64,000 bases of DNA. Origin: Nitrosarchaeum sp. Lineage in GTDB: Archaea > Thermoproteota > Nitrososphaeria > Nitrososphaerales > Nitrosopumilaceae. The DNA lies in assembly GCA_002737445.1 (NCBI GenBank), contig NSIR01000002.1:286663-350662 (forward strand), written 5' to 3'. A program made the position numbers and the translations under genes. Below, in pieces: positions 26,464-36,126 of this stretch (positions are counted from its first letter, which is position 1; each line of letters begins with the position of its first letter). The notes beneath the pieces are model-generated. The model searched no databases, was not told the origin of the DNA, and was given only the letters and a program-made list of their open reading frames with translations.

Positions 26464-27843
26464 TCAATTATTCTCAGGATTGGTTTTAAAAGTGTTATCG
26501 GAAATGACCGATTTGACTTTTTCAATGTATTTTATCATTAAACTGTCTAATTTTTCTTGATTTTCAGCTTCGCCATATATTCTAATTATAGATTCAGTTC
26601 CACTAGATCTAATCATTACCCAGTTTTTAGAATTAATTGTAATTTTGATTCCATCTGTAGTATTAGAATTAGGAAATTCATTCTGTAATAATTGGATTAT
26701 TTTTATATGATCTTCTTTAGAACACACAACTTTATCTTTTGTTGTAAAAGAGGGTAAAAAATCAGAAGCTTCTTCAGATAGTGTTTTTTTAGAGGTGGCT
26801 AAAAATTCAAGCATTAGTGCTAACGTCATACAGCCATCTCTTACTTGATTATGTTTTCCATACATGAATCCACCATTTTCTTCAAAACCAATTAATGCGT
26901 TTGTTGATAACATTTTTCGTGATACTTCCACACTGCCAACTTTAGTTCGTATAACTTTTGAATTAAATTCATTTGCAACAAGTTCTATACTTGAACTAGA
27001 GTTTAAACAAGTAACAATTATAGAATTCAGATTTTTTTGTAAGATAAATTTTGTAAGAACTAATGCAGACTTGTCACCAGTAAGAATATCTCCATGATTA
27101 TCACAGAAAATACTTCGATCACCATCACCATCAAATGCAATTCCAAAATCTGCATTATTTTCTTGAACTTTTTTGGAAAGTTCTAAAAGATTTTGTGGTG
27201 TTGGTTCAGAACCTCGTCCTGGAAACAAACCATCAATTTTTTCATTAATTAAAAATATTTGACATCCAACTAATTTACAAAATAAAGGAGCTGTTACTGC
27301 TTGTACACCATTTCCTAAATCTAAAACAACTTTGAGATTTTTTGATTTAATGATGTGTGAATTAATTTGAGAAGTTATTCCTTCAACATAAACATCAATC
27401 GCTCTATTGTCTATTCCTGTAATACCAAATTTTGAAGTATTTTTAATCCATTCTTTTTTTAGAAAAATATCTTCAACTATAATTTCATCTTCTCGTGAAA
27501 TTTCTACACCGTCATTTCCACAGGGTTTAATTCCATTATATTCTGGCGGATTATGTGATGCAGTGATCATGATTCCACCACTGTAATCAAGTTTCTTTAC
27601 AGCAAATTCAAGACATGGTGTTGGAACAAGTCCTGCGATATTACAATCAAATCCAACAGAATTTAGTGCGGCGCATACAATTTTTAAAATGATGGGACTG
27701 GATTCCCTACCGTCATATCCAACTAAAATTGGACCTTTTTTAAAATATGTAGCAATTGACAAAGTCATATCATGAACAAATTCTAACGAGAAATTTTCAG
27801 GAAAGACCCCACGTATGCCATTAGTACCAAAAAATTTTGCCAC
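26464..27843 (-). CDS. Phosphoglucosamine/phosphomannomutase family protein
   Basis: The 459-residue alpha-D-phosphohexomutase has the phosphoserine loop TASHNPPEYNG, the metal loop DGDGDR, the sugar loop FEENGGFMYG and the phosphate loop RSSGTES. It interconverts hexose 1- and 6-phosphates, most likely glucosamine or mannose phosphate for nucleotide-sugar synthesis. Sequence alone does not fix the sugar. It lies 26 nt upstream of L7Ae, probably in its own unit. Confidence 0.92.
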   Translation of the reverse strand: MAKFFGTNGIRGVFPENFSLEFVHDMTLSIATYFKKGPILVGYDGRESSPIILKIVCAALNSVGFDCNIAGLVPTPCLEFAVKKLDYSGGIMITASHNPPEYNGIKPCGNDGVEISREDEIIVEDIFLKKEWIKNTSKFGITGIDNRAIDVYVEGITSQINSHIIKSKNLKVVLDLGNGVQAVTAPLFCKLVGCQIFLINEKIDGLFPGRGSEPTPQNLLELSKKVQENNADFGIAFDGDGDRSIFCDNHGDILTGDKSALVLTKFILQKNLNSIIVTCLNSSSSIELVANEFNSKVIRTKVGSVEVSRKMLSTNALIGFEENGGFMYGKHNQVRDGCMTLALMLEFLATSKKTLSEEASDFLPSFTTKDKVVCSKEDHIKIIQLLQNEFPNSNTTDGIKITINSKNWVMIRSSGTESIIRIYGEAENQEKLDSLMIKYIEKVKSVISDNTFKTNPENN

Positions 27844-27890
27844 GATTCACTTCAAGAATAGATAAATTTGTGTTTAATGGTACGTCCGAT

Positions 27891-27975
27891 GCGGGAGTCG
27901 CCCAGCCTGGTCAAAGGCGTAGGGCTTAGGACCCTATCTCTTAGGAGTTCGTGGGTTCAAATCCCACCTCCCGCA
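27891..27975 (+). tRNA. tRNA-Leu (anticodon TAG)
   Basis: The 85-nt class II tRNA has acceptor GCGGGAG/CTCCCGC, anticodon stem TAGGG/CCCTA with loop CTTAGGA, and a long variable arm. The discriminator is A, as expected for leucine. No intron is seen. Confidence 0.95.
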
Positions 27976-28031
27976 TTAATTATAAATTTCTGTGAATGAT
28001 TAATAATGAGAAAATAGTGAACAAAAAAGTT

Positions 28032-28889
28032 ATGAAAAAGACAATAATCGGAATCACAGTTGTTGGAAAAGATAGAGAGGGAATAGTGGCGTCATTTACT
28101 AATTTTGTATTTCAAAATGGTGGAAACATAGAAAAAGTAAATCAAAATGTTATCAAAGGTCTATTCGGAATGTATCTTGAAGCATCTTTTACAGATATAA
28201 TAAATGTAAAAAAATTTGATTCTGGAATTCAAATTTTATCTAAAAAAGAAAAAATGGATGTAAATACACATCATGAAACAAATTTAGAAAAAAATATTGG
28301 GGTGTTTGTTACTAAAGAGCCTCTTTGTATAGAAACAATACTTGATGCTACAAAAAAGAAATTATTGAATGGAAAAATTTCTGTCATTATAGGAACTGAA
28401 AAAACTTTAGAAAATATAGCAAAAAAAGTAAAAATACCATTTATTCTAATAGAAGAATCTAATCAAGATAAAGCTGAAGAAGAAATAATAAAAGTTTGTA
28501 AAAAATATGAAATAGATTTAATTGTACTTGCAAGATATATGAAAATTCTCAGTCCAAATTTTGTATGGAGGTATCCAAATAGAATTATAAACATTCATCC
28601 ATCATTACTACCTGCATTTCCAGGTGCAGTAGCATATGCACAAGCTTATGAAAGAGGAACAAAAATTGTTGGTGTTACATCTCACTATGTAACTGAAAAC
28701 TTAGATCAGGGACCAATAATTTTACAGGATTCTTTTAAAGTTGATCCAAATGATACTTTAGAACAAATTAAATCAAAAGGTCAAAAATTAGAGGCAGATA
28801 CTTTACTAAAAGCAATAAAAATGCACCTAGAAAACAAACTTGAAGTTAGGTGGAGAAAAGTTCATATAAAATCTAAATCAATGCAATGA
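28032..28889 (+). CDS. purU: Formyltetrahydrofolate deformylase (PurU-like)
   Basis: The ATG at 28032 gives 285 residues; an ATG at 27996 adds 12 atypical residues. The N-terminal ACT domain starts IIGITVVGKDREGIVASFT. The C-terminal formyltransferase-fold domain has LARYMKILSP, INIHPSLLPAFPG with the catalytic His, and NLDQGPII with the catalytic Asp. PurU hydrolyses 10-formyl-THF to formate and THF. It overlaps the next gene by 4 nt. The joint presence with a possible FAPy deformylase suggests formyl-group handling. Confidence 0.85.
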   Translation: MKKTIIGITVVGKDREGIVASFTNFVFQNGGNIEKVNQNVIKGLFGMYLEASFTDIINVKKFDSGIQILSKKEKMDVNTHHETNLEKNIGVFVTKEPLCIETILDATKKKLLNGKISVIIGTEKTLENIAKKVKIPFILIEESNQDKAEEEIIKVCKKYEIDLIVLARYMKILSPNFVWRYPNRIINIHPSLLPAFPGAVAYAQAYERGTKIVGVTSHYVTENLDQGPIILQDSFKVDPNDTLEQIKSKGQKLEADTLLKAIKMHLENKLEVRWRKVHIKSKSMQ

Positions 28890-29620
28890 CAGAAATTAGA
28901 TTTCAATTAGATCCTAATTTAAGAAAAAAAATAAAAAATAAAAAACAAATTGCAATAATTCCCATAGGATCAATAGAACAACATGGACCACACTTACCAA
29001 TCTCAACTGATTCAGATATTGTTACTGAAATAGCAAAACAATTAGCAATAAAAAAAAATTTTTTACTTTTACCTACATTAACATATGGAGTATCATTTGA
29101 GCATACGCCTTTTTTTAATTTAAGTTTAAAAGAATCAACTTTGCGTAATGTTATAATTGAATTATGTATGTCACTACTTACAAATAATATAAAAACCGTT
29201 TTTATCATTAATGGACATTATGGAAATCTCAAGTCATTAAAAAATATAGATAAAAAATTACAAAAACTATCAAAAAATAAGCTTAAAGTTTTTCCACTAT
29301 CATATTGGCATTTTATGGAAAGAGATTTTGATCATGCAGGATTTGTAGAAACTTCACTTATGCTTTTAATTTCAAAAAATATCAAAATGACATTAGCAAA
29401 AAAAGGACTTGTGACAGATGGTATGAAACAGCATGAAATTAAAAATTTAGGACTATTGGCAGCAAAGTCATTTCCAAAAGTCACTAAAAATGGAATATGG
29501 GGAGATCCAAGAAATGCAACTAAAAACGAGGGACGAGTGATTTTAGATGAAATCATGAAAAAGATTGAAAAAAAGTGTCAAACTTGTCTTACTGAGCATA
29601 GTTCAAATTTACACCAATGA
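28886..29620 (+). CDS. Creatininase-family amidohydrolase (possible ArfB)
   Basis: The 244-residue protein has the creatininase metal residues in PIGSIEQHGPHLPISTDSD (Glu, His, Asp), INGHYGN (His) and HAGFVETSL (Glu). In archaea one branch of this family, ArfB, removes formate from the first ring-opened intermediate of riboflavin and F420 biosynthesis. Its length suits ArfB. Ammonia-oxidising archaea make F420, so ArfB is a good guess but is not proved. It is coupled to PurU by an ATGA overlap. Confidence 0.78.
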   Translation: MTEIRFQLDPNLRKKIKNKKQIAIIPIGSIEQHGPHLPISTDSDIVTEIAKQLAIKKNFLLLPTLTYGVSFEHTPFFNLSLKESTLRNVIIELCMSLLTNNIKTVFIINGHYGNLKSLKNIDKKLQKLSKNKLKVFPLSYWHFMERDFDHAGFVETSLMLLISKNIKMTLAKKGLVTDGMKQHEIKNLGLLAAKSFPKVTKNGIWGDPRNATKNEGRVILDEIMKKIEKKCQTCLTEHSSNLHQ

Positions 29621-29665
29621 AATTTTAATATAATCCCTCAATATGATAGCCAATAAGTGAAATAG

Positions 29666-29902
29666 ATGTCCGTTGATATGGCTGTAAAAGTACTGGATGA
29701 GAGTATCAATCAAATTGTATTGATCAAACTCAAAGGTGGCAAAACAATTAGAGGAAATTTACTCGGTTTTGATCAGCATATGAACTTGCTACTTGATTCA
29801 TCAGAGGAAATTCCTATTGATGGTAATTCAAAAAGCCTAGGCACCATCGTCGTTAGAGGAGACAATGTTGTCATGATATCCCCTCCCCCAACAGCAAATT
29901 AG
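29666..29902 (+). CDS. Sm-like (Lsm) RNA-binding protein
   Basis: The 78-residue protein has Sm1 ([25 protein letters not shown], core [17 protein letters not shown]) and Sm2 ([14 protein letters not shown]). Archaeal Lsm proteins form heptameric rings on U-rich RNA. It directly precedes the L37e gene, an arrangement conserved widely in archaea. Confidence 0.95.
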   Translation: MSVDMAVKVLDESINQIVLIKLKGGKTIRGNLLGFDQHMNLLLDSSEEIPIDGNSKSLGTIVVRGDNVVMISPPPTAN

Positions 29903-29912
29903 GTGATTTGAG

Positions 29913-30080
29913 ATGACAAGAGGCACTACTTCTATGGGTGGATTTACCAAGAAAAAAGTTCACATAAGATGTAGAAGATGTGGCAACAATGCATTTCATA
30001 AACGTCATCATCAATGTGCAAGCTGTGGTTTTCCAGAAGCTAAACGCAGAAAGTATTCCTGGATTAAATGGTATACATAG
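29913..30080 (+). CDS. rpl37e: Large-subunit ribosomal protein eL37 (L37e)
   Basis: An ATG at 29913 opens 55 codons: [20 protein letters not shown] and onward. The zinc knuckles CRRCG and CASCG and the C-terminal [10 protein letters not shown] are diagnostic of L37e. It lies 10 nt after Lsm, and the following gene starts on the next base after its TAG. Confidence 0.96.
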   Translation: MTRGTTSMGGFTKKKVHIRCRRCGNNAFHKRHHQCASCGFPEAKRRKYSWIKWYT

Positions 30081-31016
30081 ATGCAAGAGATTGTAATTAT
30101 TCTTAGTTCAATAGCAGGTATTGCTACAGCAGCTGCTGCAAGAAAAATGCCAAGAAATAAAACTCAATTATTAACTCTTGGCGCAAGTTCACATATCAAA
30201 AGTCAAATTAATTCTTTAAAAATTGAAAAAGATATTCTCACAAAAACAATTTCCAGATTATATCAAAAAGATTCAGATTTTCCAAAGATTCAACGGGATA
30301 AATTATTGTTAAAGTATCAACACCAATTAGGAATTGTATTAGTAAGATTAGAAAAACTAGAGGATGCAAGTAATCATCCAGATTTAGGTCCAATTGGAGA
30401 TGGATTAATCACACTAATGGATCAAAAACTATCAAAATTAGATGATAGATTGTTTGAGTTGTCATCAAAGATTGCAACTGTAAATGTATCAATTCCAGAA
30501 ACAAAAAAAGAAGAGTCATCAAATATTACACCAGATATAAAATTAAGTACAAAAATATTTAATTTTGAAAAACCAAAAGATATGAAATTAGACCCAATAG
30601 TAATTCCACAAGCAAGTTTAAGACAATCATTTGAATTAACTACATTAACCAAATTTTCAAATAAGGAACCAAAATTTGAAATATTTGAAAAACTAATTGA
30701 ACCAAAAGAGCAAATCATACAAGAAATAATTCAGTCAAATGTAACAAGAGAAATAATTCAACCTAAAATTGAAGATAAAGTTGAAATTATACAGCAACTA
30801 ATTGCAAGCCCTGAAATTAAATTTGAAGTAAAGCCAGATATCAATAAAGAAATTGCAAAAATATCTGAGCATAAAGCCCTTCCAGAACCAAAAAAATTAA
30901 ATCAAAATATAACTCTAGAAGATTCTTTTGATGAAGATGATTCAGATGACTTGGATAAGATAAAAATAGAAATCATGAAAGTTCTTTCCAAGATTGAGCA
31001 AGCAGAGGTAGAATAA
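30081..31016 (+). CDS. Thaumarchaeal coiled-coil protein of unknown function
   Basis: The 311-residue protein begins with a short hydrophobic segment (IVIILSSIAGIATAAAA), possibly a signal anchor. A helical, coiled-coil-like region runs to about residue 140. A Glu/Lys/Ile-rich low-complexity region and an acidic tail (EDSFDEDDSDDLDKI) follow. I recognise no domain. Its start abuts the L37e stop and its stop is 1 nt from the rpiA start, so it belongs to a translation-linked operon. The repeated (I/E)IIQ segments near residues 215-240 may be a helical repeat. Confidence 0.75.
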   Translation: MQEIVIILSSIAGIATAAAARKMPRNKTQLLTLGASSHIKSQINSLKIEKDILTKTISRLYQKDSDFPKIQRDKLLLKYQHQLGIVLVRLEKLEDASNHPDLGPIGDGLITLMDQKLSKLDDRLFELSSKIATVNVSIPETKKEESSNITPDIKLSTKIFNFEKPKDMKLDPIVIPQASLRQSFELTTLTKFSNKEPKFEIFEKLIEPKEQIIQEIIQSNVTREIIQPKIEDKVEIIQQLIASPEIKFEVKPDINKEIAKISEHKALPEPKKLNQNITLEDSFDEDDSDDLDKIKIEIMKVLSKIEQAEVE

Positions 31017-31017
31017 A

Positions 31018-31692
31018 TTGTCTTTCGATGATGCCATAGAGGCATTGTCAATAGATGCATTAAAATTTGTTAAAGATGGTTTCATAATTGGTCTTGGTAG
31101 TGGAAGAGCCTCTACAGCTCTTGTAAAATCTCTTGCATTATTAATCAAAACAAAAAATTACAAAATAACAGGAGTTCCAACATCCTTACAAATTAAAATG
31201 ATTGCAGAAAAATTAGGTATTCCATTAATTGAGGCTGATCAAGTTGATCATATTGATATTGTCTTTGATGGTGCTGATCAGATTGATTCTCAAAGATTTG
31301 TAATTAAAGGAGGAGGAGGAGCTCTTTTGCGAGAAAATATTTTGTTTAGTTTAGCTAAAAAAGTAATAATTATGGCAGATAAATCAAAATTCGTAAAAAA
31401 TTTTACTAGAACAGTGCCAGTTGAAGTTCATCCACTTGCAAGAAATACAGTAACAAAAGCAATTAACAAATTAGGAGGAAATACAGAATTACGTTTACTG
31501 GATAAAGGATATCCATTCTTTACAGAAAATGGAAATATTATTTTAGATTGTGATTTTGGAATAATAAAAAATCCAAAACCACTTTCCCAAAAAATCAAAC
31601 AAATTACAGGAGTAATGGAATCAGGAATATTTATTAAAAAACCAGATATCATCTACAAAGCTAATACAGGCGGCAAATTTGATACAATTTGA
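31018..31692 (+). CDS. rpiA: Ribose-5-phosphate isomerase A
   Basis: The 224-residue protein starts at TTG. It has GLGSGRAST near the N-terminus, the DGADQID motif with catalytic acids and the KGGGGALLREN loop. It interconverts ribose 5-phosphate and ribulose 5-phosphate. The start lies 1 nt after the stop of the coiled-coil protein gene. Confidence 0.95.
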   Translation: MSFDDAIEALSIDALKFVKDGFIIGLGSGRASTALVKSLALLIKTKNYKITGVPTSLQIKMIAEKLGIPLIEADQVDHIDIVFDGADQIDSQRFVIKGGGGALLRENILFSLAKKVIIMADKSKFVKNFTRTVPVEVHPLARNTVTKAINKLGGNTELRLLDKGYPFFTENGNIILDCDFGIIKNPKPLSQKIKQITGVMESGIFIKKPDIIYKANTGGKFDTI

Positions 31693-31696
31693 AAAT

Positions 31697-31810
31697 TTAT
31701 TCATCGTCTGAGATTAACCAAGATATGCCTCTTACTTCTTCCCATTCAAGTTTTGACTCAGTATTATTTTCCAATATACGTAATAGTAAATAGTAGTTTA
31801 AAAGAACCAC
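31697..31810 (-). CDS. Small hypothetical ORF, possibly a remnant
   Basis: A minus-strand frame from a GTG at 31810 encodes 37 residues ending ESKLEWEEVRGISWLISDDE. The acidic, Trp-containing C-terminus looks protein-like. The frame stays open for eight more codons upstream (to a TAG) but offers only ATT or CTG starts, so the N-terminus may be lost. It sits between convergent rpiA and the amidohydrolase. It may be a real small gene, a non-canonical start, or decay. Confidence 0.3.
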   Translation of the reverse strand: MVLLNYYLLLRILENNTESKLEWEEVRGISWLISDDE

Positions 31811-31882
31811 GAATAATTTGTTCAGATCAATAATCTATAGAATATTCAAATTTATTAAAAAAAATTAAATATCATACAATAA

Positions 31883-33277
31883 TTATTCAATGGAACGTTC
31901 AATCAATTTTCCATGTCCTAGTTTACCGACAACTTGAAAATCTTCAGATACTAGATGTCCTCTTACAATTGTTTTAACAGGCCATCCCTTTAATGACATT
32001 CCGTCATATACGATATAATCAGAAAATCCACCAAACAATTCAGAAGATACTTTATTTTCTTTTTTCAAATCTATCATGGTAATATCAGCATCTGCATCTT
32101 TAGCCAGCGTTCCTTTTTTTGGATACATTCCAAATATTTGAGCAGCGTTAGTACTAGTAAATCGTACAAATTGTTCAAGTGAAATTCTATTTTTATTTAC
32201 ACCCTCACTTAACAAAATTGGTATTGCAGTACCTATGCCTGGAAATCCAGCAAGAGCTTCCCAAACATCAGTACCACCAAGTTTTAGTTTGATTTGATTT
32301 GCAACATGATCGGTTCCGATTGTATCGATAAAATTATTGGAAAGTGCATTCCATACTGCAGTATTATCTTGCATTGTTCTAATAGGAGGCATGACTTTGG
32401 CAAGATATCCTTGTTGATTTTCATATGATAGTGTAAGATAATGAGGACATGTTTCAACAAAAATTTTAGTTCCAAATTTTCGCTCTATCTTAATTTGATC
32501 TAATGCTTTTTGAGAGCCAATATGAACAAAATAAATTGTACACCCATAATCTCTTCCTAACTTTGAAACTTTTTTTATTGCCTTTACTTCAAACTCAGGA
32601 GATCTACTTTCAGACCATGCAGAAAGTCCATCGCGTTTTTTTTCTTTAGCAGTTTTTATTCCACATGCACATGATTCATAATCTTCGGCATGAACTAGGA
32701 CTGGACATTTAAGTAGCGCTGCAGTTTTTACAATTTCTTCTACAAGTTTATCATCTACATTTACAGTTGTTTCAGATAAAGTGTTGGAGTATGGAGACAT
32801 ATCCATATAGACATGACCTACATCACCACCAAGATTCATGTAAATTTTAAATGAAGTTATACCTTTTTCAATACAATAAGGCATTTCACTGATTTGTTGT
32901 GGAGTAAAAATTGATGCATGTATGGAATAATCAATATAATGATTTTTTGATGCCGCCTCTAATTGATCTGGTAATAAAATTTTAAATGAATTTTTCAATC
33001 GTAACATTCTCATCATAGTTGTTATTCCTCCAATGGCAGCTGCGTGTGATTCTGTTTTTGCGGACTGATCAATTGGGGAATACACACCATAGTGAACATG
33101 TGTGTCTATTGGTCCAGGTACGGAGATAAGACCAGTTCCATTAATTTTATGATCACATGATGGAATATCATTTGTATAACCGATAATTTTTCCCTCATCG
33201 ATAATTATATTTTTGTCAAGCATACCTTGAGGTAAAATTATGTGTGAATTTGTGATTACTGTATCATATGTCATCAA
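31883..33277 (-). CDS. Dihydroorotase / hydantoinase-type cyclic amidohydrolase
   Basis: The 464-residue TIM-barrel amidohydrolase has the metal ligands in PIDTHVHYG, the carboxylated Lys in SFKIYM, and His in VHAEDYE and YFVHIGS. The catalytic Asp lies in IGTDHVAN. Dihydroorotases usually read TDHAPH at that place, and dihydropyrimidinases differ too, so pyrimidine synthesis is likely but not certain. The domain order and length fit the type I DHOase/hydantoinase group. It is transcribed alone. Confidence 0.8.
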   Translation of the reverse strand: MMTYDTVITNSHIILPQGMLDKNIIIDEGKIIGYTNDIPSCDHKINGTGLISVPGPIDTHVHYGVYSPIDQSAKTESHAAAIGGITTMMRMLRLKNSFKILLPDQLEAASKNHYIDYSIHASIFTPQQISEMPYCIEKGITSFKIYMNLGGDVGHVYMDMSPYSNTLSETTVNVDDKLVEEIVKTAALLKCPVLVHAEDYESCACGIKTAKEKKRDGLSAWSESRSPEFEVKAIKKVSKLGRDYGCTIYFVHIGSQKALDQIKIERKFGTKIFVETCPHYLTLSYENQQGYLAKVMPPIRTMQDNTAVWNALSNNFIDTIGTDHVANQIKLKLGGTDVWEALAGFPGIGTAIPILLSEGVNKNRISLEQFVRFTSTNAAQIFGMYPKKGTLAKDADADITMIDLKKENKVSSELFGGFSDYIVYDGMSLKGWPVKTIVRGHLVSEDFQVVGKLGHGKLIERSIE

Positions 33278-33394
33278 AAATTATTTATTTCTTTCATGCT
33301 ATTATGCGTTGAGATAGTATTTTTAATAAAATTACACAAAAACATTTACAAAAATATAGAATAAAGTTAATTAGTTCAAAAATATAATTTTTTT

Positions 33395-34942
33395 ATGAAA
33401 TCGTTACTTTTCATTTGCTTTATTATTTTTATTGTAATTACAATAATTCCAGATATATTTGCAAGTCATGTCAATAATTCTGAAGGATTAGTACTACCAG
33501 ATATTATTGATAAAAACTATGTAGTTCAACAATTTAGTGTAGAAGGTATTCCAAATAGTCCAACTACAATGACTTTTCTTAAAGATGACATTTTAGTATT
33601 ACAAAGATATGATGGAATAGTTAGACTAGTAAGAAATGGAAATTTGCAACCAGAATCTGTTTTGGATGTATCTGTTGCAAAAGATGGTGAAAGAGGAATG
33701 TTAGGAATTACATCTAATGGATCTCAAGTCTATATTTATTTTACAGCAGCTGATGTTGATGCAGGTAAAGCAATTGAAAATAGAATTTACAGGTATGATT
33801 GGAACGGGGAAAAATTAATAAATCCAGTATTGCTCAAAACATTACCAAGTGATAATTTTTATCATAATGGTGGTGCTATGACTACTTTTAATGGACAGAC
33901 ATATGCTGTGATTGGAGATAATGGAAATTATGGCAGATTACAAAATAAGAATGAAGATTGGAAAAATGATACTAGTGTAATTCTTAGAATAGATCCACCA
34001 GGAACATATTATGCAATAGGAATTAGAAACAGTTTTGGAATAACAGTAGACCCAAAAACTGGAAATCTTTGGGACACTGAAAATGGTGATGATATATATG
34101 ATGAAATCAATATGGTACCAGAAAACTTCAACAGTGGTTGGATGGAAATATCAGGAATTACTAAAAATCAAACACTAATTGATTCATTGCCGAAATATGG
34201 AAATTTTGTATACAGTAATCCAGAATTTACATGGGAAAAAACCGTATGTCCAACAGGTATTGCTTTTAGTACATCGGAAAAATTTGCTCAAACAGATAAA
34301 GTGTTTGTTGGGGATTGTAATAATGGAAATATCTATCGCTTTAATTTAAATGAAGATAGAACAAAACTTATTTTTAATACAGCTGATCTACAAGATAATA
34401 CATTAAACATTGGTGATTCAAATAAAGAAATTTTATTTGGAACTGGTTTTGGAACGATTACAGATATTGAAGAAGGACCTGATGGTTTTTTATACATAGT
34501 ATCGTTATCTAATGGAAAAATATACAGAATAGTTCCAAAAGAATTTGCAGATAATATAGCTCAATCAAATGGTGGAGGTTGTCTAATAGCTACTGCAACA
34601 TATGGAACAGAATTATCTACCCAAGTACAGCAATTACGAGAGTTACGTGATAATTATCTATTACAAACGGAATCTGGAAAATCTTTCATGGATGGTTTCA
34701 ATCAATTCTATTATTCGTTTAGTCCAACTATAGCAGATTGGGAACGAGAGAATCATATCTTTAAAGAAATGGTAAAAATTACATTAACCCCTATGATTGG
34801 TTCACTTTCTATTTTGAATTATGTAGATATTGATTCAGAAATTTCAGTACTGGTATATGGAATTTCTTTAATTTCGCTTAATGTAGGAATGTATTTCATG
34901 ATTCCTGCCATCATTATTGTACAAATAAAAAAGAAAATATGA
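33395..34942 (+). CDS. Secreted PQQ-type sugar dehydrogenase-like beta-propeller with CFI-box C-terminus
   Basis: The 515-residue protein has an N-terminal signal segment (LLFICFIIFIVITIIPDIFA). The beta-propeller of the glucose/sorbosone dehydrogenase family follows (residues about 40-385; DTENGDDIYDEIN and GFGTITDIEEGPDG). A C-terminal CFI-box domain begins GGGCLIATATYGTEL, and terminal hydrophobic helices anchor the protein. CFI-box domains end many exported thaumarchaeal proteins. It probably faces the outside with the propeller free. Cofactor and substrate are not established. Confidence 0.83.
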   Translation: MKSLLFICFIIFIVITIIPDIFASHVNNSEGLVLPDIIDKNYVVQQFSVEGIPNSPTTMTFLKDDILVLQRYDGIVRLVRNGNLQPESVLDVSVAKDGERGMLGITSNGSQVYIYFTAADVDAGKAIENRIYRYDWNGEKLINPVLLKTLPSDNFYHNGGAMTTFNGQTYAVIGDNGNYGRLQNKNEDWKNDTSVILRIDPPGTYYAIGIRNSFGITVDPKTGNLWDTENGDDIYDEINMVPENFNSGWMEISGITKNQTLIDSLPKYGNFVYSNPEFTWEKTVCPTGIAFSTSEKFAQTDKVFVGDCNNGNIYRFNLNEDRTKLIFNTADLQDNTLNIGDSNKEILFGTGFGTITDIEEGPDGFLYIVSLSNGKIYRIVPKEFADNIAQSNGGGCLIATATYGTELSTQVQQLRELRDNYLLQTESGKSFMDGFNQFYYSFSPTIADWERENHIFKEMVKITLTPMIGSLSILNYVDIDSEISVLVYGISLISLNVGMYFMIPAIIIVQIKKKI

Positions 34943-35032
34943 ATTCTGGTTCAAATCAAGTATAATTATAATTTTTAGAATTAGAAGTTTCATTAGAAAA
35001 TGAATAAAAACACAGTATGAAGTTCTAAGATG

Positions 35033-35104
35033 GGGCCGGTGGTTTAGTGGTATAATGCCTCGTTCGCAACGAGGATGTCGGGGGTTCGATTCCCCCCCGG
35101 TCCA
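35033..35104 (+). tRNA. tRNA-Ala (anticodon CGC)
   Basis: The 72-nt cloverleaf has acceptor GGGCCGG/CCGGTCC with the alanine G3:U70 pair, anticodon stem CCTCG/CGAGG with loop TTCGCAA, and T loop TTCGATT. The discriminator is A. One extra G precedes the acceptor. Confidence 0.94.
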
Positions 35105-35155
35105 TTAATAATTTTTCCAGAAACTATTATACATAAACAAAGATTCTAAAATTTT

Positions 35156-35515
35156 ATGAAAGTGTTTGATGGAAAAAAAGCTGCACAAGATTATATGTCT
35201 AAACATACTCTTGCATTTTCAACTCCAGAACTAACTCTTATGAGATTTGCATTTTGGTTAGGAGACACTGTGCCAGATCCTGAAAACAAAGATAATTCAC
35301 TTCCAAGAATGCTGACTTTTATGATAGACCAGGATTTTGCACCAATTCTAATTGATGATGATAAATATGAGCCATCAGGAGCTGTAAAAAGTTCAAACGT
35401 TTATGGAAACATATTTTCAGAAACTGCTGTAGATGGGAGATTTTGTCCTGAATGTGGTACATCACTATCAAAGACAGCAAAATTTTGTCCTGAATGTGGT
35501 ACAACATATGATTAA
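35156..35515 (+). CDS. Hypothetical protein with C-terminal double-CxxC zinc ribbon
   Basis: The 119-residue protein has an alpha/beta N-terminal region of unknown fold (about residues 1-90). A zinc ribbon follows with CPECGTSLSKTAKFCPECG, two CPECG knuckles 14 residues apart. It is the first of three genes within 2.2 kb that end in such ribbons (also 35537 and 36585). Zinc ribbons of this kind are protein or nucleic-acid interaction modules. The function is unknown. Confidence 0.75.
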   Translation: MKVFDGKKAAQDYMSKHTLAFSTPELTLMRFAFWLGDTVPDPENKDNSLPRMLTFMIDQDFAPILIDDDKYEPSGAVKSSNVYGNIFSETAVDGRFCPECGTSLSKTAKFCPECGTTYD

Positions 35516-35536
35516 ATTTAAAAATATTTTTTAATT

Positions 35537-36061
35537 TTATGCTTTATTACCACATTTTGTACAGAATTTTGCATTTGGTCTTAATGATGAACCACAAGAG
35601 GTACATCCAGTTCCATCAGAAACAATAGTTCTTCTTGGCATGAGAGATGGATCTGGTGATGGTAAAGTTCCTACATCACCAAATGCTTGTTGTGCAGATA
35701 CAATACCAGGAGGACCGCCAACTGGATTTTGTGCAGTGCCAGATCTTGCAGTCATTCCCATTCCACCAACCATTCCAGGTTGACCCATACCAGGCATAAG
35801 ACCTGGTGATTGTGTATTGCCAGAATTAGAACCTCGTGATTTTTTTAATTCAAAAATAACTTTGATTGCTAGAAATTCTAATGCAGAATAAGCTACTACG
35901 TAATCTCCCAATTTTTGAAAGAACTCTTTGTCAGTCAATAGACCTTTTTTGTACATGTTATTGGTGTCAAGAAATGATTCATAGTATCCCTGAGAATCAT
36001 CAAACAAACTTTGTAATTTATCAAATAACATATTCAATGTGTCTACTTCACCAAATGACAT
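35537..36061 (-). CDS. Hypothetical helical protein with Gly/Pro/Met linker and C-terminal zinc ribbon
   Basis: The 174-residue protein has a helical N-terminal part (1-75). A flexible Gly/Met/Pro-rich linker follows (about 85-145; PGLMPGMGQPGMVGG), then a C-terminal ribbon CTSCGSSLRPNAKFCTKCG. The layout resembles a tethered zinc-ribbon adaptor. It is convergent with the 35156 protein, which has the same ribbon type. No catalytic motif is seen. Confidence 0.75.
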   Translation of the reverse strand: MSFGEVDTLNMLFDKLQSLFDDSQGYYESFLDTNNMYKKGLLTDKEFFQKLGDYVVAYSALEFLAIKVIFELKKSRGSNSGNTQSPGLMPGMGQPGMVGGMGMTARSGTAQNPVGGPPGIVSAQQAFGDVGTLPSPDPSLMPRRTIVSDGTGCTSCGSSLRPNAKFCTKCGNKA

Positions 36062-36126
36062 ATCGATGCTTTACTTTTGGAATATTAATTACTTTAGGAT
36101 CAAAAAATAGAAAAATGTGTAATGAT

